Part shown: in pieces, positions 1 through 13,025 of the stretch
Numbering within the stretch: the stretch's first letter is position 1
How the letters are laid out: each line of letters starts with the position of its first letter
Assembly: GCA_023014485.1 (NCBI GenBank)
Contig: JAJOZX010009474.1
Span: 60,001 to 124,000, forward strand
Source: Bathynomus jamesi
Taxonomy: Eukaryota > Arthropoda > Malacostraca > Isopoda > Cirolanidae
Length of the DNA stretch: 64,000 nt
Reading direction: 5' to 3'
Notes under the pieces: model-generated
What the model was told of the DNA's origin: nothing
The model's database searches: none
The model's input: the letters and a program-made list of their open reading frames with translations, nothing else
Position numbers and translations under genes: made by a program

Positions 1-238
1 ATTGTAAGTGTTTAGTATCTAGATACACAATTGAATTATCACATTATAATAAAACGTAATACAGTCATGTATTGTTATAGGTTTGGCCCAGTTTTAAATT
101 TACTTCCTCTTTTTATTATCACAATATTAGAATAAGACAAATGTGTGCTGTGACAAATTTTGTGTAAATGTGTGGTATTGTTGAAAACCACAGTTTAATT
201 ATTGTTATTTTTATTTCAGACGATCATCTATATGAAGC
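1..238. other. AT-rich flank without a recognised gene
   Basis: No coding potential is visible. A run of T residues ending in TTTCAG at about 214-220 lies just upstream of the first coding segment and looks like a splice acceptor, but this rests on the short motif alone. Confidence 0.4.
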
Positions 239-1128
239 ATGGCAGAACCTGACTCAAGTTCATTAAAATTTGTACAGGCGAAGAAACAGGCTGTCAACAA
301 ATTGGGAGAAATGCGTTATGTGTCACCAGAGTCGCAAAGAAAAACTGGTTGTACCCACAAAAGGGGTATTAAAACATTATTGTCAACATCATTGTTACGG
401 CAGGATGACCTTTTACAAAGACTTGAATCTGAGTTTGATGACCTTACAAAATTACATAGTATGTCTTTACATATCATCGTAGCTGTTATCAATCATTTAC
501 AAGTAAGAAAGACATTTCTTATGTTAGTAGAAAATGTAGCATGCATGATTCTGCATCACATGGTACTGAAGAACAAAGTGTTCGCACACGAGCTCAAACA
601 TCCAAGCTTACAGATTTTTCAATGTGTTTAATATGCAACGGCGAGAGAGGGACAGCATACATAAGGCACAAACAACTACGTGTCAGAGTAATCTCTATCA
701 AGCAGCACAAGCTCGGAAGGACATTTCTATGCTTGCCAAAATTGAAGGAGAAGACCTCATTGCAGCTGTTGCTGTTCACCACAAATCCTACATGGCAAGC
801 TACACAAGCAAGCATAACATCAGTGCTTCAAGGAAAATGGAAGGAGAGAACATATACGAGAAGGCATTTATGGCACTAGTAGGAGAAATAGATGTTAATC
901 TACAACAAGGAAAAGCTTATAAGTTGAAAACCCTGCTACACAAATTCCAACAGTTGTTATATGACCACATTGATACCCAAGCATACCGTGCAGAAAAACT
1001 TCAGCGCCGTCTCATGAAGCATTATGGTGATAACATTGTTATTCGTGCCCAGCGAGGACAATCCAAGTCAAGCATTGTTGTCAGTAGCAGTGTCAGTTTA
1101 GGAGATGCTGTCAGAGCCTTTGCTCATA
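239..1128 (+). pseudogene. 5' half of a decayed Cys/His multi-copy family gene
   Basis: This is the N-terminal part of the gene that resumes at 2651. The coding signal jumps between frames, so several small indels are needed to follow it. Visible pieces are a CVMC pair near 315, an acidic segment around 420-450, a CLIC pair near 625 and the stretch SMLAKIEGEDL near 735. The last open frame, from about 650, runs into a LINE at about 1129. The CxxC pairs suggest zinc binding, which is inference. I recognise the family only as an uncharacterised multi-copy protein found in arthropod and cnidarian genomes and do not assign a function. With frameshifts and a LINE in the coding region, this copy is dead. 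Confidence 0.6.
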
Positions 1129-2650
1129 CACAAATACCGCTATCGCCTCCTGAACATGGATTCAGACCTCACCACTCAACCACGACATTACTTCTCACGC
1201 AGCACATCATGGATGGCATCAACTCCAGACGACTAGCTCAACGTACACTATTAGCAACAATAGACATTAGTAAAGCATTTGATGCTATCCCACGCTTCCC
1301 ACTCATAAACAAAATACTCAACACAAACATGCACAATAACACCAAAAGGTGGCTGAGCAACTATCTTTCAGGAAGATACTCACATGTCACATTTAATGGC
1401 AAGTCATCCAAAAACAAGCCTTTTTCCGAGCGGGATCCCTCAAGGCTCTATTCTCTCACCAACACTCTTCAACTTATACATGACATTCCAACACCCATAG
1501 ATAACAAGCTTACCTTATCATCATATTCAGATGACATCACTCTAACATCCACCCACAACAACATAGACACCGCTACAAATAACCTACAAACATACATAAA
1601 CAGTATACAAGACTGGCTCACACACAATAGACTCAAAGTAGCGCCCACAAAATCAACTATCCCCTTGCTTACAATCAACACAAAAGAACACCAGGTAATT
1701 CCACAGCTTACACTAAACAACACCAACATTCCACACACTCACAGGACCAAAATACTTGGGTCACATACAACACATCATTATCTTTTGCAAACCACATTTA
1801 GGACAAATGTACGTCAAGATTTGACAAGCTTAGGGTACAAACAGGCACAAACTTTGGACACCAGCAGGAAACAACATCACTCATATACAAACAATATATT
1901 CGCTCAGTTATGGACTATGCTAGCCCATGCTGGGCACCCATTATCTCAAACACACACATAAACACCTTACAGACAATACAAAACAACGCACTTCGTATCA
2001 TTACAGGATGCACTCAAACAACACCAATAGAACACCTGCACACAGAAACAAAAATATGAAAGTTAGGGACCATTTAGATATGAGGGGAACACAATTCATG
2101 GCAGCAGCGACAACTAACACACAGCACCCTTGCCACTACATGTACAATCATGCACCGACACCTCGCACCATTAAGGTAACACCAGAAAAACATTACTGTA
2201 TAACCAAATACTCCATTCCATACCACGCCCCACAGACATCACACAGTACAGAAAACACATACACACACACCTAACCCACAAAGCACTGACACGACTCGGT
2301 CCGAATGCTGTCGTAGGTGCGAAGCCACCACCCATTAACAGGTCAGAGATCAGCCTGAGCAGATCGGATCGAGTTAACTTAGCACGATTCCGATGTGGAC
2401 ATCACCCCAACTTACGGACATATAAGCACAGACTAGACAACTCCACAGACGACACCTGCCACCTGTGCCAGGACACACCACAAACAATTGAACACATTAT
2501 GACCGACTGTACCGTTCTAGCACAACAACGAACACAACACAACATCACTAGTGCACTGAACCTCTGGTCCACTCCGGAGAGGGCGATCGGTTACCTGCGT
2601 GCCGCCGGCTTGCTCGATCAGGGTGGGCTGATCGGCTAAATAACAACAAC
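1129..2650 (+). mobile_element. Jockey-like LINE, copy A, 5'-truncated
   Basis: This non-LTR retrotransposon fragment starts inside the reverse transcriptase domain. Motifs in order are HGFRPHHSTTTLLL, IDISKAFDA (RT motif A) and SYSDDITL (RT motif C, where the related copies have SYADD). A C-terminal zinc-binding block CHLCQDTPQT...H...C lies near 2455-2510. The 3' end is a short AAC repeat (aataacaacaac) like the other two copies. The coding frame is broken several times. It matches copies B (14719-16739) and C (28031-31506) closely. It interrupts the Cys/His family gene: coding on the 5' side stops near residues GDAVRA and resumes at EARFQL after 2651. No clean target duplication is visible. 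The clade (jockey/I-like) is inferred from the RT and the C-terminal CCHC. Confidence 0.85.
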
Positions 2651-5600
2651 TGAAGCAAGATTTCAACTCTAATGAGATGACACTTGGTTCTGCTGAGGAA
2701 CAGTCAAATGTTCCAGTGAATTCAAAAAGCTTACTTCATTCTGCCATTGGTATGCTTAGACAAGAAATAGCACAAATTGAAAAGCCAACTGAGTCCTACA
2801 CAGCTGCTGAAATCGGCCTGAAAACATCTGAAGAATTTGTTCCAGCACTTTTACAGAAGGCGTTTCTCTGGTTGCTGAGCAAAGAGACATTTGAATAGTG
2901 TGATTCAAATTACCACCCAGCAGAAAAATTACAACATAGGATCTTAGCTCTTGCAGAAAGTGTTATTAATAGCAGTGACAGCAATATTATAAGCCCCTTT
3001 CATCTAGGACTTGCAGCGTAACTCCATCATGATCATGGAAAACGAGATATAATAGACACTCTCCATGTCCATGGTTTCACCATAAGCTATGATCATCTTC
3101 GACGTTTTTTAACTGCCATAGGAAAAGATGAGCTTAAAAGAATGCAAGATCGCATATACATACCACATGACATGGCTTAGTCTCACGACAACATGGAGGA
3201 AAGCTGATTCAAGAAGGTGACGACAATATTGATATCAACTATGCAATCATTGATGGAAAGGGAACATTTCATTCCATGTTCCGTGTTGTATTTCAGGAAC
3301 AGGCTATTGATACAGTTGGGACTGGCCTGGTCGACAGAGTGAAGATTGGCCAAGAAAAGTCATTGTCTTTCGACTGTAATGATGCCAAAGCATTGAAGAA
3401 TGTACTGCATTATGAAAAGCCCAGGAAACGACCAGAGCCACCTCGCCATGATGATGCGAAGATCAAGGTGAAATCATACATATTGCTGGATCAGACATGC
3501 AGGTAGCGGATCTTGCTTGGATGTTTCTGAGAGCGATTCCGCGTGGTAACCTTTCTGTTCCTCCATGTATTGACTACAGTACAACTGAAAAAGTTCCATT
3601 CTGGACTAGATACAATGCATCGATGACAAAAATGCAACTCACTCGCACAGTTGCCCTTATGCTCCAGTTACAGATGTAAAGCCTGTCGATCTATCAGCTG
3701 TCTACACAACAATGATCAGAAGTCAAGAAATGACAAAAGCAATGGGACAACTCAGTACAGTCCTAACTATGGACCAACAGCTCAATGCAGTGGCCCAACA
3801 GGTGAAGTGGAGCAAACCAGATACCATAGTGCATGCTGCTTCATTGCTGCCACTGAAAAACTATGGGGAAGTGGCGGACTGAGGGATCTGCTAGTGGATA
3901 GTGGGACTTATGCCCCAAACACAGCTGACATGATGCTTGCTGGGAAGCAGTTTCACAGATCTGTCCGTGGTCTAACCCTTTCATATGAGGCACTGATACA
4001 GCTGTTCTTGACAGAATTTGTGAAATGGTGTGGTGCCGACCAACAAAGACATATCCCAGATGAGGTGTGGCAACAGATTGAGGATACCTATGAAGCGATT
4101 CAGAATGGCGGTGATCAAGAATCTGCAGATGTAGCAAATGAACTGAAGGATCGACTTACGCATGATGTTCTCCCACTACTAAGTGAATTTAAACAAGAAC
4201 GTAGTGCAGACTCACCCACATTTAAATATTGGTCAATGTTGCTGGATGCAATTCAAATACTAGTGAAATACATACGCAGTGAACGTGAAGGTAACTGGTC
4301 ATTACATCTGTCCTCACAACTTGCAATGACGCCATACTTCTTCGCTGCAAACCGAATTAATTATGCACGATGGGTACCCATTTATCTCCTTGATATGATG
4401 GAACTTCCTGAAGATGTCTCTCAAGCATTCAGTGATGGTGAGTTTGCAGTTCGTCTGTGACCAGGTCGTTTCACTGGTATTTGGAGTGACATGGGTACTG
4501 AATCAACTGTGACACGAGATACCAAGAGTAATGGGGGTGTTGTTGGGCTCACCCGAAAGGAACCAGCCCTTCTCCGCTGGATGTTCACTAGAACGTCACT
4601 AGGAGAATATGCCCAGAGTATGAAAGAACGTACTGGAATAGCTGCTGAAGATTGTTCTATACATGAGCAAGTAAAACCCTCTGCTCTCAAGCGAGATGAT
4701 GATGATGTGAAAAATATGATCAACCATCTTGAAAACAATACGACCAATCCATTTCAGCCAGATGTCCACCCAGATGGGAAACTGTTGAACATTTCCAGTG
4801 GAGTCATTGTTAACCAAGATGTACAGAAGTCGCTATTATCTGCCATCGATGCTGGTGAGAAGGAAATGTACGAATTTATTGGGAGTACCTTATCCACTGG
4901 AGGTAATCATAGCTTCTACAGTCCTCTGACTAGATCCAAAAATAAGACCTTCACTGACATGACTAAAACTACATATGTATTGATCCAAGGCAAGAAAAAG
5001 CTGGTTAATATCAGTGCTGAAGTGGTGTTTCGTAGAGCACTTAAAATCTCACAGGCACGGCCAGACATAACAATGATTCATGTATTGAGGCAGCCAGTCA
5101 TATCCATTCCAACATGCTTGTTTCATGAAGATGGTGCAATGAGAAAAACACATAAGGCTGAGTTGACGCACATATTGGAAAACAAGGTAGAGGTTGGTCC
5201 TAGTCCAACAGCTACTGATAGTGCAACCTGTGTCTACATCAGAGATGCCATGGCTGAACTACAATCAATGACAGGCAGCAGCAACACATCTACATTTGGC
5301 GAGCTTGCCAACAGATACATGACTCGGCTGTTGACTTGTACGCATAAAGTTAGCATTATAATAGATGTGTTCGACCAGTATGACTATAAAGACTCAATCA
5401 AAGTTGAAGAACGGAGCAGAAGGCTAGCAACTGCAGGTGGAACTAAGCAATATCGGGTGATGTCCGGACGCCCACTTCCGCCATGGCAGAAGTTCATGGA
5501 TCTCTCATCGAATAAAGTAGCATTGACTGACTTCTTGTGCAACTACATAACTGAACATGCACCAAGAACACCAGAACTTGCTGCACACCACGAACATAAG

Positions 5601-6576
5601 ATCTACCTTGCAGGTGGGTTCAATGATAGAGAAAAAGCGGTCTGTGTTTCTAGCCAAGGCGTGACACCAGTGGAAGATCTGTTTTGCTCACATGAAGAGG
5701 CAGATACAATTATGCTTTTCCATGCTATGAAGGCAGATGAGGAATTTTCTGCTGCCAATATCCAAGGAAGCATAGTTGTCAAGTCACCTGACACAGATGT
5801 CCTCTTGCTAGCTGTGCATTATTTTCCTCAAATGCAAAGTACATCATCTTTCTGGGTAGAAACAGGAAAGGTGACTGCTACTGCTGATCTCCATCGTCAT
5901 ATTCCTGTTCCCAGCATATGCAATGACTTAACTCCTGTGATTCCTAGTCTACTTCCCGCCATGCATGCTTTGACAGGACGTGATAGCGTCTCATCATTCT
6001 GTGGCATAGGAAAAAAGAAAATGTGGAAAACCATGGAGTCATTGGAGAAGAAAGGTTCGATTCCACTCCTTGCTAGTTTGGGTACTAACAACACAATTGA
6101 GGCCGAACATGCAGCCAATCAGTTTGTTGCTGCTCTATACGATCCAAAGGATGTATATAAAGAAGAATATAATGACTTGAATCTTCTGAGAGTCTGCCTT
6201 GCTGACAAGAATGTACCATTATACAAACTACCTCCCATCAGAACCTAGCTTTCTTCAACACTTTAAGAGAGCATCATTTCAGACCCGCATTTGGATGTTG
6301 GCTCACGTTGCTAAACCAGATATGTCTTCACCAGATGGAAATGGGTGGCAAAGAGTGGGTGATGAATTAAAGTTGAAGTTATTTGCTGGACCAACAACTG
6401 CAGAAGTATTAGATGAGCTTCTGCGCTCATGCCGTGAACGCAGACAATGTAGTAAGAACTGCAGTTGTGCAACGAATGATATGGCATGCACAGAGGAATG
6501 CTTCTGCAAGGCTACTGAGGACTGCATGAATGAACAAACCCATCACAAATCACCCCTGGATGAGCTAGATGAATAA
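2651..6576 (+). pseudogene. 3' part of the decayed 'ALTGRD' family gene
   Basis: Coding continues from the segment before the LINE. Open pieces are about 2677-2898, 2900-3180 (with stops), 3276-3506, 3497-3620, 3900-4457 and 4491-6248, and the tail to 6576 lies in another frame. The segment before 4457 and the one after it are in the same frame, separated by one TGA at 4458-4460. A shift near 6230 leads into the last piece. Conserved-looking motifs are SPDTDVLLLAVHYFP (about 5788), MHALTGRDSVSSFCGIGKKK (about 5960) and a C-terminal Cys-rich block, CSKNCSCATNDMACTEECFC (6450-6510). The acidic SPDTDV plus ALTGRD pair recalls PIN/FEN-like nucleases, which is an inference from motif memory. Several stops and frameshifts plus the LINE insertion show it is not functional. 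Confidence 0.65.
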
Positions 6577-6609
6577 CCATATTATAGCATTGTGCATTAA
6601 TAATTAATT

Positions 6610-8934
6610 CACTGGTCAACAAAATTGTTTTTTTCTGTCACAAGTATTGAAGTAGGTGAGCCTAACAGTATTTTTTACGCTGAATTCGAATATGTTGTTA
6701 GATTTTCTCCATTACGCAAGGTTTTTATGTGGCACACAGTTATATTTTAATAAAAAATGTATATTTCTATATTAATGCATGGCTTTTGTACTTACCTAAA
6801 AGGTGACATTGGTTGATTTTCTGCTGTATTTCGCCTGTGGAACATCTCTCTTGAGGGTCCAGCAGTAGTCAGCCAGCATACTTGGGCTCTACTTGCCCTG
6901 GTACCGCTTTTCTATGTTGAAAATGTCTTGATGAAAGCGTTCCTTGTGCTCGTCACTGACGGTGCCAAGGTTTTCAAGGAAAAAGTCCAAGTGGGAGTGT
7001 AAGAAATGTATTTTTAGGGACATATTACATCCCATAGCTTTGTAGGCCTTCAAAAGATCACTCACTATTTCATGGTAGTTTTCGGCCTTATGATTTCCCA
7101 AAAAATTCTTAATAATATTTTTGAATGATTGCGACGCAGCTCTTTCCACTTCATTCAGCTGATCTTCAAATTGCTCATCATTTATCAACTCCCTTAGTTG
7201 AGGACCTACAAATATCCTTTCTTTGATTTTAGCATCACTTAGCCTCGGAAATTTATTCTTTAAGTACAGAAATCCCGTACCATTTTGATCCATCGCCTTG
7301 ACGAAATTTTTCATCAGTCCAAGTTTGATGTGCAATGGAGGTAAGTAAATTAGTTGAGGATTAACCAGTAGCTTATTCACCACATTTTTCTTTCCTGGAA
7401 TAAATGATTCTCGTTTTGGCGACTGCTTTTGTATGTAGTGATTTTTTCTGTTCCTACTGTCCCATTCACACAAGAAACAGCAGTGCTTAGTATATCCAAG
7501 TTGCAAGCCGAGCAAAAGAGCAATCACTTTCAAGTCCCCACAAATAGGCCAGGAATATTTCTCATACCTAATACTTGTCAAGAGAAGTTTCATATTATCA
7601 TATGACTCCTTCATGTTGACAGCATGAGGTAAAGGCACTGACGAGTATTTATTTCCGTTGTGGAGAAGCACTGCCTTCAAGCTAAGTTTTGAGGAGTCAA
7701 TGAACAAGCGCCACTCCGTTGTATTGTGTTGATGCCCAAGGGCCTCCATAAGAGAAGCAACATCATTACAAAATCCTAGACCATTTTCTTGAGAGAAAAA
7801 ATGTTTAAATTCATCCTGGCGGTTGCGGAAAAAACATTTTAGTGCCCTGCTGGAGAAGATTCCATCCTTTCAATCTTGAAGCTAAAATTTCAGCCAGTTT
7901 TTTAGACAAATTTAAATCACGAACGAGGTCATTAAGATCTCCCTGAGTTATTAAATGAGGTTCCGAGGAAGGATCACTTGCTTCAAATGTTGGGTCACTA
8001 TCAAACTGTTCTCCTACCTGGTCTGGATGAACATCAGCATCGGAGTCATCTTCGTCCATGGTCACATTTTCTGGTGGTTTCGGTACGGGTAGCTCTTCAC
8101 TGTGTGGAACAGGTCTCATTGCTGACGGTAAATTAGGATATTTCACCGTATGTTTGGACTTAGAAGTAATCCCTGATATGTTTGTTAAACAGAAATAACA
8201 GTCTGATGAATGGTCTTTCGGTTCTCTCCAAACCATAGGCATGGCGAAGGACATGTGACGAGAACTATTTTTCCAACCAGTTAGAAGCCTAACACATGTC
8301 ACACAGCAAATATGAGGGGCCCAGTACTTATCTTGGTCACCTAGTTTGCACCCAAAATAAAGCTTATAACATTTTTTAATCAGTGGAGTAATGGTTCGTT
8401 TCTGAGATTTGAAGGTTAGCTCTCCACACACATAGCAGAAACTATCTGGGTGATTCAAACACTTTCGTGGCATAATGCAAGCTTAATTAACACACAACTG
8501 TAACTGCAGGATGTAACACACCTCACAGAACAGATTGAGTGACACTTGTGATGCTCACACACAACTGGCACACAACTGACAAAACAGTGCGCCTCAGACA
8601 GTGATTCGGTGCATGTCTGAACATGTAGATACATGTATCAGCCCGCCTTGCCTGATAACCCGTACCCAAGGAATCAAGTCAACTGTCTTACAAATGACCT
8701 GCTCGCACCCAATTTAGCTTCCTCTCTCCAATACTAACATGTCATCCTTGTAAATAAAGCTCAGTTTTCTAAAAAATCTTTATAAGACGCTATATAAAAG
8801 ATACAGTAATACGTATAAGTCACACAAAACCTATGGGTGATAGAAGATTCTAATTGCATTTTTTAATTCAGCGTAAAAAAGTATGCAAAAAACACTAAAC
8901 AGTTTACTTGTGACAAAAATTTTGTTTACCAGTG
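6610..8934 (-). mobile_element. DNA transposon with inverted ends, 2.3 kb
   Basis: The two ends are inverted repeats. The left end reads CACTGGTCAACAAAATTG and the right end, reverse-complemented, reads CACTGGTAAACAAAATTT. Similarity continues inward through TGTCACAAGTA and TTTTTTACGCTGAATT, about 90 bp in all with small indels. A single gene on the minus strand fills the interior (6796-8473). The 8 bp on each side, AATTAATT and ATGTAATT, agree at six positions; this is weak evidence for an 8-bp target duplication because the flanks are AT-rich. It lies 34 bp after the end of the preceding pseudogene. I infer a class II element; the superfamily is not recognised. Confidence 0.75.
6796..8473 (-). 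pseudogene. Zinc-binding transposase-like protein, broken by one frameshift and one stop
   Basis: The protein would be about 560 residues. The start is the ATG at 8473 (MPRKCLNHPDSFC). The N-terminus has Cys pairs FCYVCG, HICCVTC and DCYFC, a probable zinc module. An acidic linker follows (about residues 130-175). The main domain shows WRLFIDSSKLSLKAVLLHNG, GDLKVIALLLG, CCFLCEWDSR, LPPLHIKLGLMKNFVKA and SLKIHFLHSHLDFFLENLG, ending in ERFHQDI. The two long open parts (6889-7749 and 7811-8473) are joined by a frameshift in a T-run near 7825. A TAG after RYQGK near 6890 is followed in frame by 30 more family-like residues to a stop at 6796. The family is widespread in insects and crustaceans as 'uncharacterised'. 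Its position inside inverted ends suggests it is the transposase. Catalytic residues are not established. Confidence 0.7.
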
Positions 8935-10984
8935 ATGTAATTTATTAGTGTTTCATATATACTGCTACAACTGAGTTATTCCCCAGTATGAGGTAGACTG
9001 TTAATAACGGATTGAATTGATATTGTGGGAGTCACCGAATACAGTATGCACTGACTTGCACGCAATTTTGTAATTGAAAAACAAGTTGAGACTTTTAGTG
9101 GAAAGATTCCAATTTTAAGTAATGATTTCTGCTTTAAAGTTATTTAGTAGTTTAATTCATAAAGATAAGAATTGTTAAAATTTAGTTGGTTTAATTGATT
9201 TTAGTTGATTTAGTTGATTTTGTGTTATGTACATCGATATACGTATAGTAACTTCATTTTTGTTTTACAAAATTGACGTTCTTCAAATCTCAATATCGGT
9301 CCTTTCACACAGTTAACGTTTCAAGCATTATTTTTAAGTGCAACATTATTATATATGTATTGTAATCATGCGAACATTTGCCTGTTTTTCATAACTGAAC
9401 GATAAACCTTTCTGCTGGCATGCGAACAGAGGTTCCATTATAAACCCATGTAGGCACAATACTTTGCATGGTGACTCAACATTTTAATATGGCATTTATT
9501 TTGTTCAACATAGTGTATTAATGCTTGGGGTATCAAAATACCCGAATTATTGTACTCGAAATTAGTTTTGTGTAATTCATATTAATCATTTTTGTGAAAC
9601 ACCTGTATTTTAGGTGATATTTTTTGGCTCTAACAATAACGTTTTTAGGCAAAAAATAAAATATATCATGTAAAAGAATGTTTTTATAGATAAATTGATA
9701 TAGTGTAGCACTAGAGCTTTCAGAAGATGTATAACTTCATGGGAAATAAACCTTGTCTTCACTGTTCATTATGTCTTGAAAGATTTCAGTTGTAATGCGT
9801 GAATTGAAAACACGAATACACGAGTACCTGTACATAGCTGAAGTAAATGGCTGATTTTACTATCTTCGCACACTCAGAATGGAGGACAACATGCCAAACT
9901 TATATGTCCAGATGGTGCAGATCATTTTAGGACATGTACATTTCTGTACGAGGGAGATATTAAACTCAAAAAATATGGCCTGTTATCAGGATTGGCCGCT
10001 CGTCTAAGTGCACAGGGAAATTAACTATATTGGTACCAATAACTTGTTTTAGAGATTAAAACAGTCGTACTACTGGCAATTCACAATTTTATACTGTACT
10101 TTTTTCTCATGTTCTTCAAAATGTAAATCGCAAATGCATCTGTTTCATAGGAGATTTGATGTAAACTGAAATTATTATTATTATTCTATTATTATAAATA
10201 AAAGATATTATTATAAATAAAAACTGATTCTAACATTTATCTCTTCAACATTTGCAGTCTTTGGCAAGATATGAACTTCCCCTTAGTCAATTCGATGAAT
10301 AAAATTCTCTGTGCTTAACCAAACAACTACTTTTCCATTTTCGAGATCGTCGTGGTGTTGACACCAAACTTCTCTCGAGATCAGTAGTCTCTCTTACATA
10401 TCCTTTTGGCCAAGTTTTATAAAGTATACACTATAGAGTATAAACAACTAACTTCATGATTTTTTTGAGTGAGATTTCGTACCTTCTTATGTAGTGGTAA
10501 AGGTGATAATAATACGGACGACACTTTTCTTTCTAATTTTATATATGTTTATATATAAATTTAAATTGATACTGCTTTTGGGGTTAGATTCATTTACAGG
10601 ACAGTAATGATTTTTTTTTGTCACATAATAACTTTTGTCCTTTGAATGGGTCTGATTCCGAAAGCAGTATCTATTGCATTTGTATACCACATACAATTTG
10701 AGTTTCAATTTTAGAAATGGTGTTCCATGAATAATTATTTGGAGATGTTGAAATGGGAAATCTCCAGAATGTTGAAATGGAAACTCTCCATGTTAAAATA
10801 AATCTTACCAATTAGTGAATATTAAAACGTGACTTTCTTGCATACTGATTTCAAATTATTATTTTTAGGCAGGTATTTTCCCAGCAAATTCACCTGAACT
10901 CGATGAAGACAATCGAGGCAGAACTTCCGTTTTTGGGGTGGAAAATGCTTAAATACTGTATGCACTCTAAATAAAAGTAACGTT

Positions 10985-11170
10985 TCATTGTCCCAATTTT
11001 GTGAATTTTGAAATGTCTAATGCATTACACATTTCACAGTAACTAAACATTTTATTAGACATTTCAATAAGTCAGTTGAAGTGTCTAAATTGTCCCAATT
11101 TTTTAAACGATTGAAAAGACATCTGAAATGTGTAATGAAATGTCTAACAATGAAATGTCTAATGCATGAA
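10985..11170. repeat. Cluster of short direct and inverted repeats around GAAATGTCTAA
   Basis: The motif GAAATGTCTAA or its complement TTAGACATTTC occurs four times (about 11012, 11055, 11140, 11152), with degenerate versions between. ATTGTCCCAATTTT occurs twice (10989 and 11091). No coding capacity. Nature unknown; it could be a decayed MITE with internal repeats. Confidence 0.45.
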
Positions 11171-12019
11171 AGTTTAACGAGTTTAAGTTAAATTTTAAGT
11201 TTATATGAAAAGAATTGCTTCACAGCATTACTCTTAATAACTTTTGACTTTCAATTTATATTATTTCTCCTTGTAATTGACTCTGTGTCCCTGTCAAATA
11301 ACTTTTTGTAATTTACATTATAAAAGTCACTTATCAATTTTAAATACTCAAATTAGTTCTCCAATAAGTGAACGCTTTTCAAATGAATACATATTTATAT
11401 TTACGGTAGTTCAACTAATTTTTTCCTCAGATATTTTACTTCTTAATTCGGGATTCATTTTGGTTGCACGAACCCGTACTCTTTTTAATTTATCAGTGTC
11501 TTTTTTCAAATACAATATAAACTGTCTAATTTAGAGATGGAATTAAGGGTTGGGCTATCATATATCGAAAGGCTAGGCTCAGGGTTACAGTCTGGTTCTT
11601 AAGCTTGAAAGAATTTACTAGCCAAGGCCTAACCGAATAAATAAAATTAATAAGTGCATGAAAGACACTTGGAAGATCTTAGCCTACATGAAATAAATGA
11701 ATAAATGCGCAAATATAAGAATTGTTTTCTCCTCTTTTCGAAATAGCCTAAATACGAGCACATAAATAGACTGTCACAATTTCAGAATATTTTTAATCAC
11801 AATGCGCATGCGTCTAGGAGCAAATAATAGAGAATCAACTTAATATGCAAATGAAATTATTAATTTCTACGTCTTTATATATCTGAAATATTTAATCACC
11901 GTTTTCAGATATTTGAAATATCAAGTAAACATTTCAAAATAGCTATTATTCATTTCAGAAAGCTAAGTTCATTATGTGATGTCGATGGGATATCCTGCAT
12001 GATCACGCATGAATTTGCA

Positions 12020-12085
12020 TAATGCAAAAGTTCTCCCACTAGGATTTGAACCCAGCATCTCTTGCGCAGAAGCACTGTCACCAAG
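12020..12085 (-). repeat. tRNA-like fragment, possible SINE head
   Basis: On the minus strand the sequence GGGTTCAAATCCTAG matches a tRNA T-arm: a 5-bp stem CTGGG/CCTAG around TTCAAAT, equal to an RNA polymerase III B box. Upstream, GCTTGGTGACAGTGC is a loose A-box candidate. No complete cloverleaf can be drawn, so a decayed tRNA-derived SINE or tRNA pseudogene is more likely than a working tRNA. Confidence 0.3.
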
Positions 12086-13025
12086 CTTAAATGGTGTTGT
12101 AAAAGTCGTGCTATTTTTTAAGGATTTTTATCACATTTTTAAACAGCTATATTTTTCTAAAGAAAACTTAATTTAGTATGGTTTGTCCAAAAAGAGAACT
12201 GAAAAATCCTGTTTGTTAGTTGCAACGTCACATTCATATTTTTATCATTACGTCAGATCATCGTTTCCTCGAGAGTTTTCATGATGCAAGAAGAAATCAA
12301 ATCTCGTATCGCAAGCGGTACATTCGGCGTGGCATTTCATATAGTAAACGTCAGTTGTTCTGAAAAGTACTAACATTGTTAAACTGACAGTGGTTGGTAT
12401 ACTTTTTTTATTCTTCCTAAATTTCGTATTCTTGTTTCTTTTTTCCTTTATGCGTTTTTCTCGCTTTGCTCTTTACATTCGTCCCAAACTCCGTCCAAGG
12501 AAGAAAGATAGTTTCCTTCGCTAATGACTTGTTCTCCATAAATCGCTTCTCCATTTGAAGATGTCGTTCGTAGACTGTGGTGCGAAGTTTTGTGCAATAA
12601 TAAAAAAAAGAAAAAGAAAAAGGGAAAGGAAATCTTAGCGAAGTCCCTCCTAATTTCCGCATGTTGTTTCCTCCCGTTTTCTTTTCGATGACGTCATAAC
12701 TAATCATCTGTCATAGAGGAAATTTGCAGCGTCCATAAATCTTACCCCGCTTTTGGAACGAGATTTTGACGTAAGCCATTTCGCAGAATTTGATTTGCTG
12801 TCATTAACTTAAGCTATGGATGGCATACACAGATATTGACAAAACTGCCAAGTTCCTCTTCCGCAGGTGTAAGTTAAAGTTTTCTGAATCGTTTCAGCTC
12901 ATAAATATGGAATACCACCAACCACGTTCCAAAAAAAAAATGTTTTAAATTAATATTTTTTGGACAACGAAAATTTTTCAAAATTTTTAGAGTTTCACTT
13001 TTTATTTGATATTCACGATTAAGCA

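Larger units (their letters stand above)
8935..13025. other. Gene-poor AT-rich stretch
   Basis: I see no gene in this 4-kb stretch. The few open frames are short and show no recognisable motif. Apart from the short-repeat cluster at 10985-11170 and a tRNA-like fragment near 12020-12085, it holds only scattered A/T runs (for example 10175-10222 and 12601-12632). Confidence 0.5.

Noticed and set aside
12417..12707. Open frame of 96 codons on the minus strand
   Set aside because: Low-complexity, rich in Phe and Lys from T/A runs; no motif, no supporting context.
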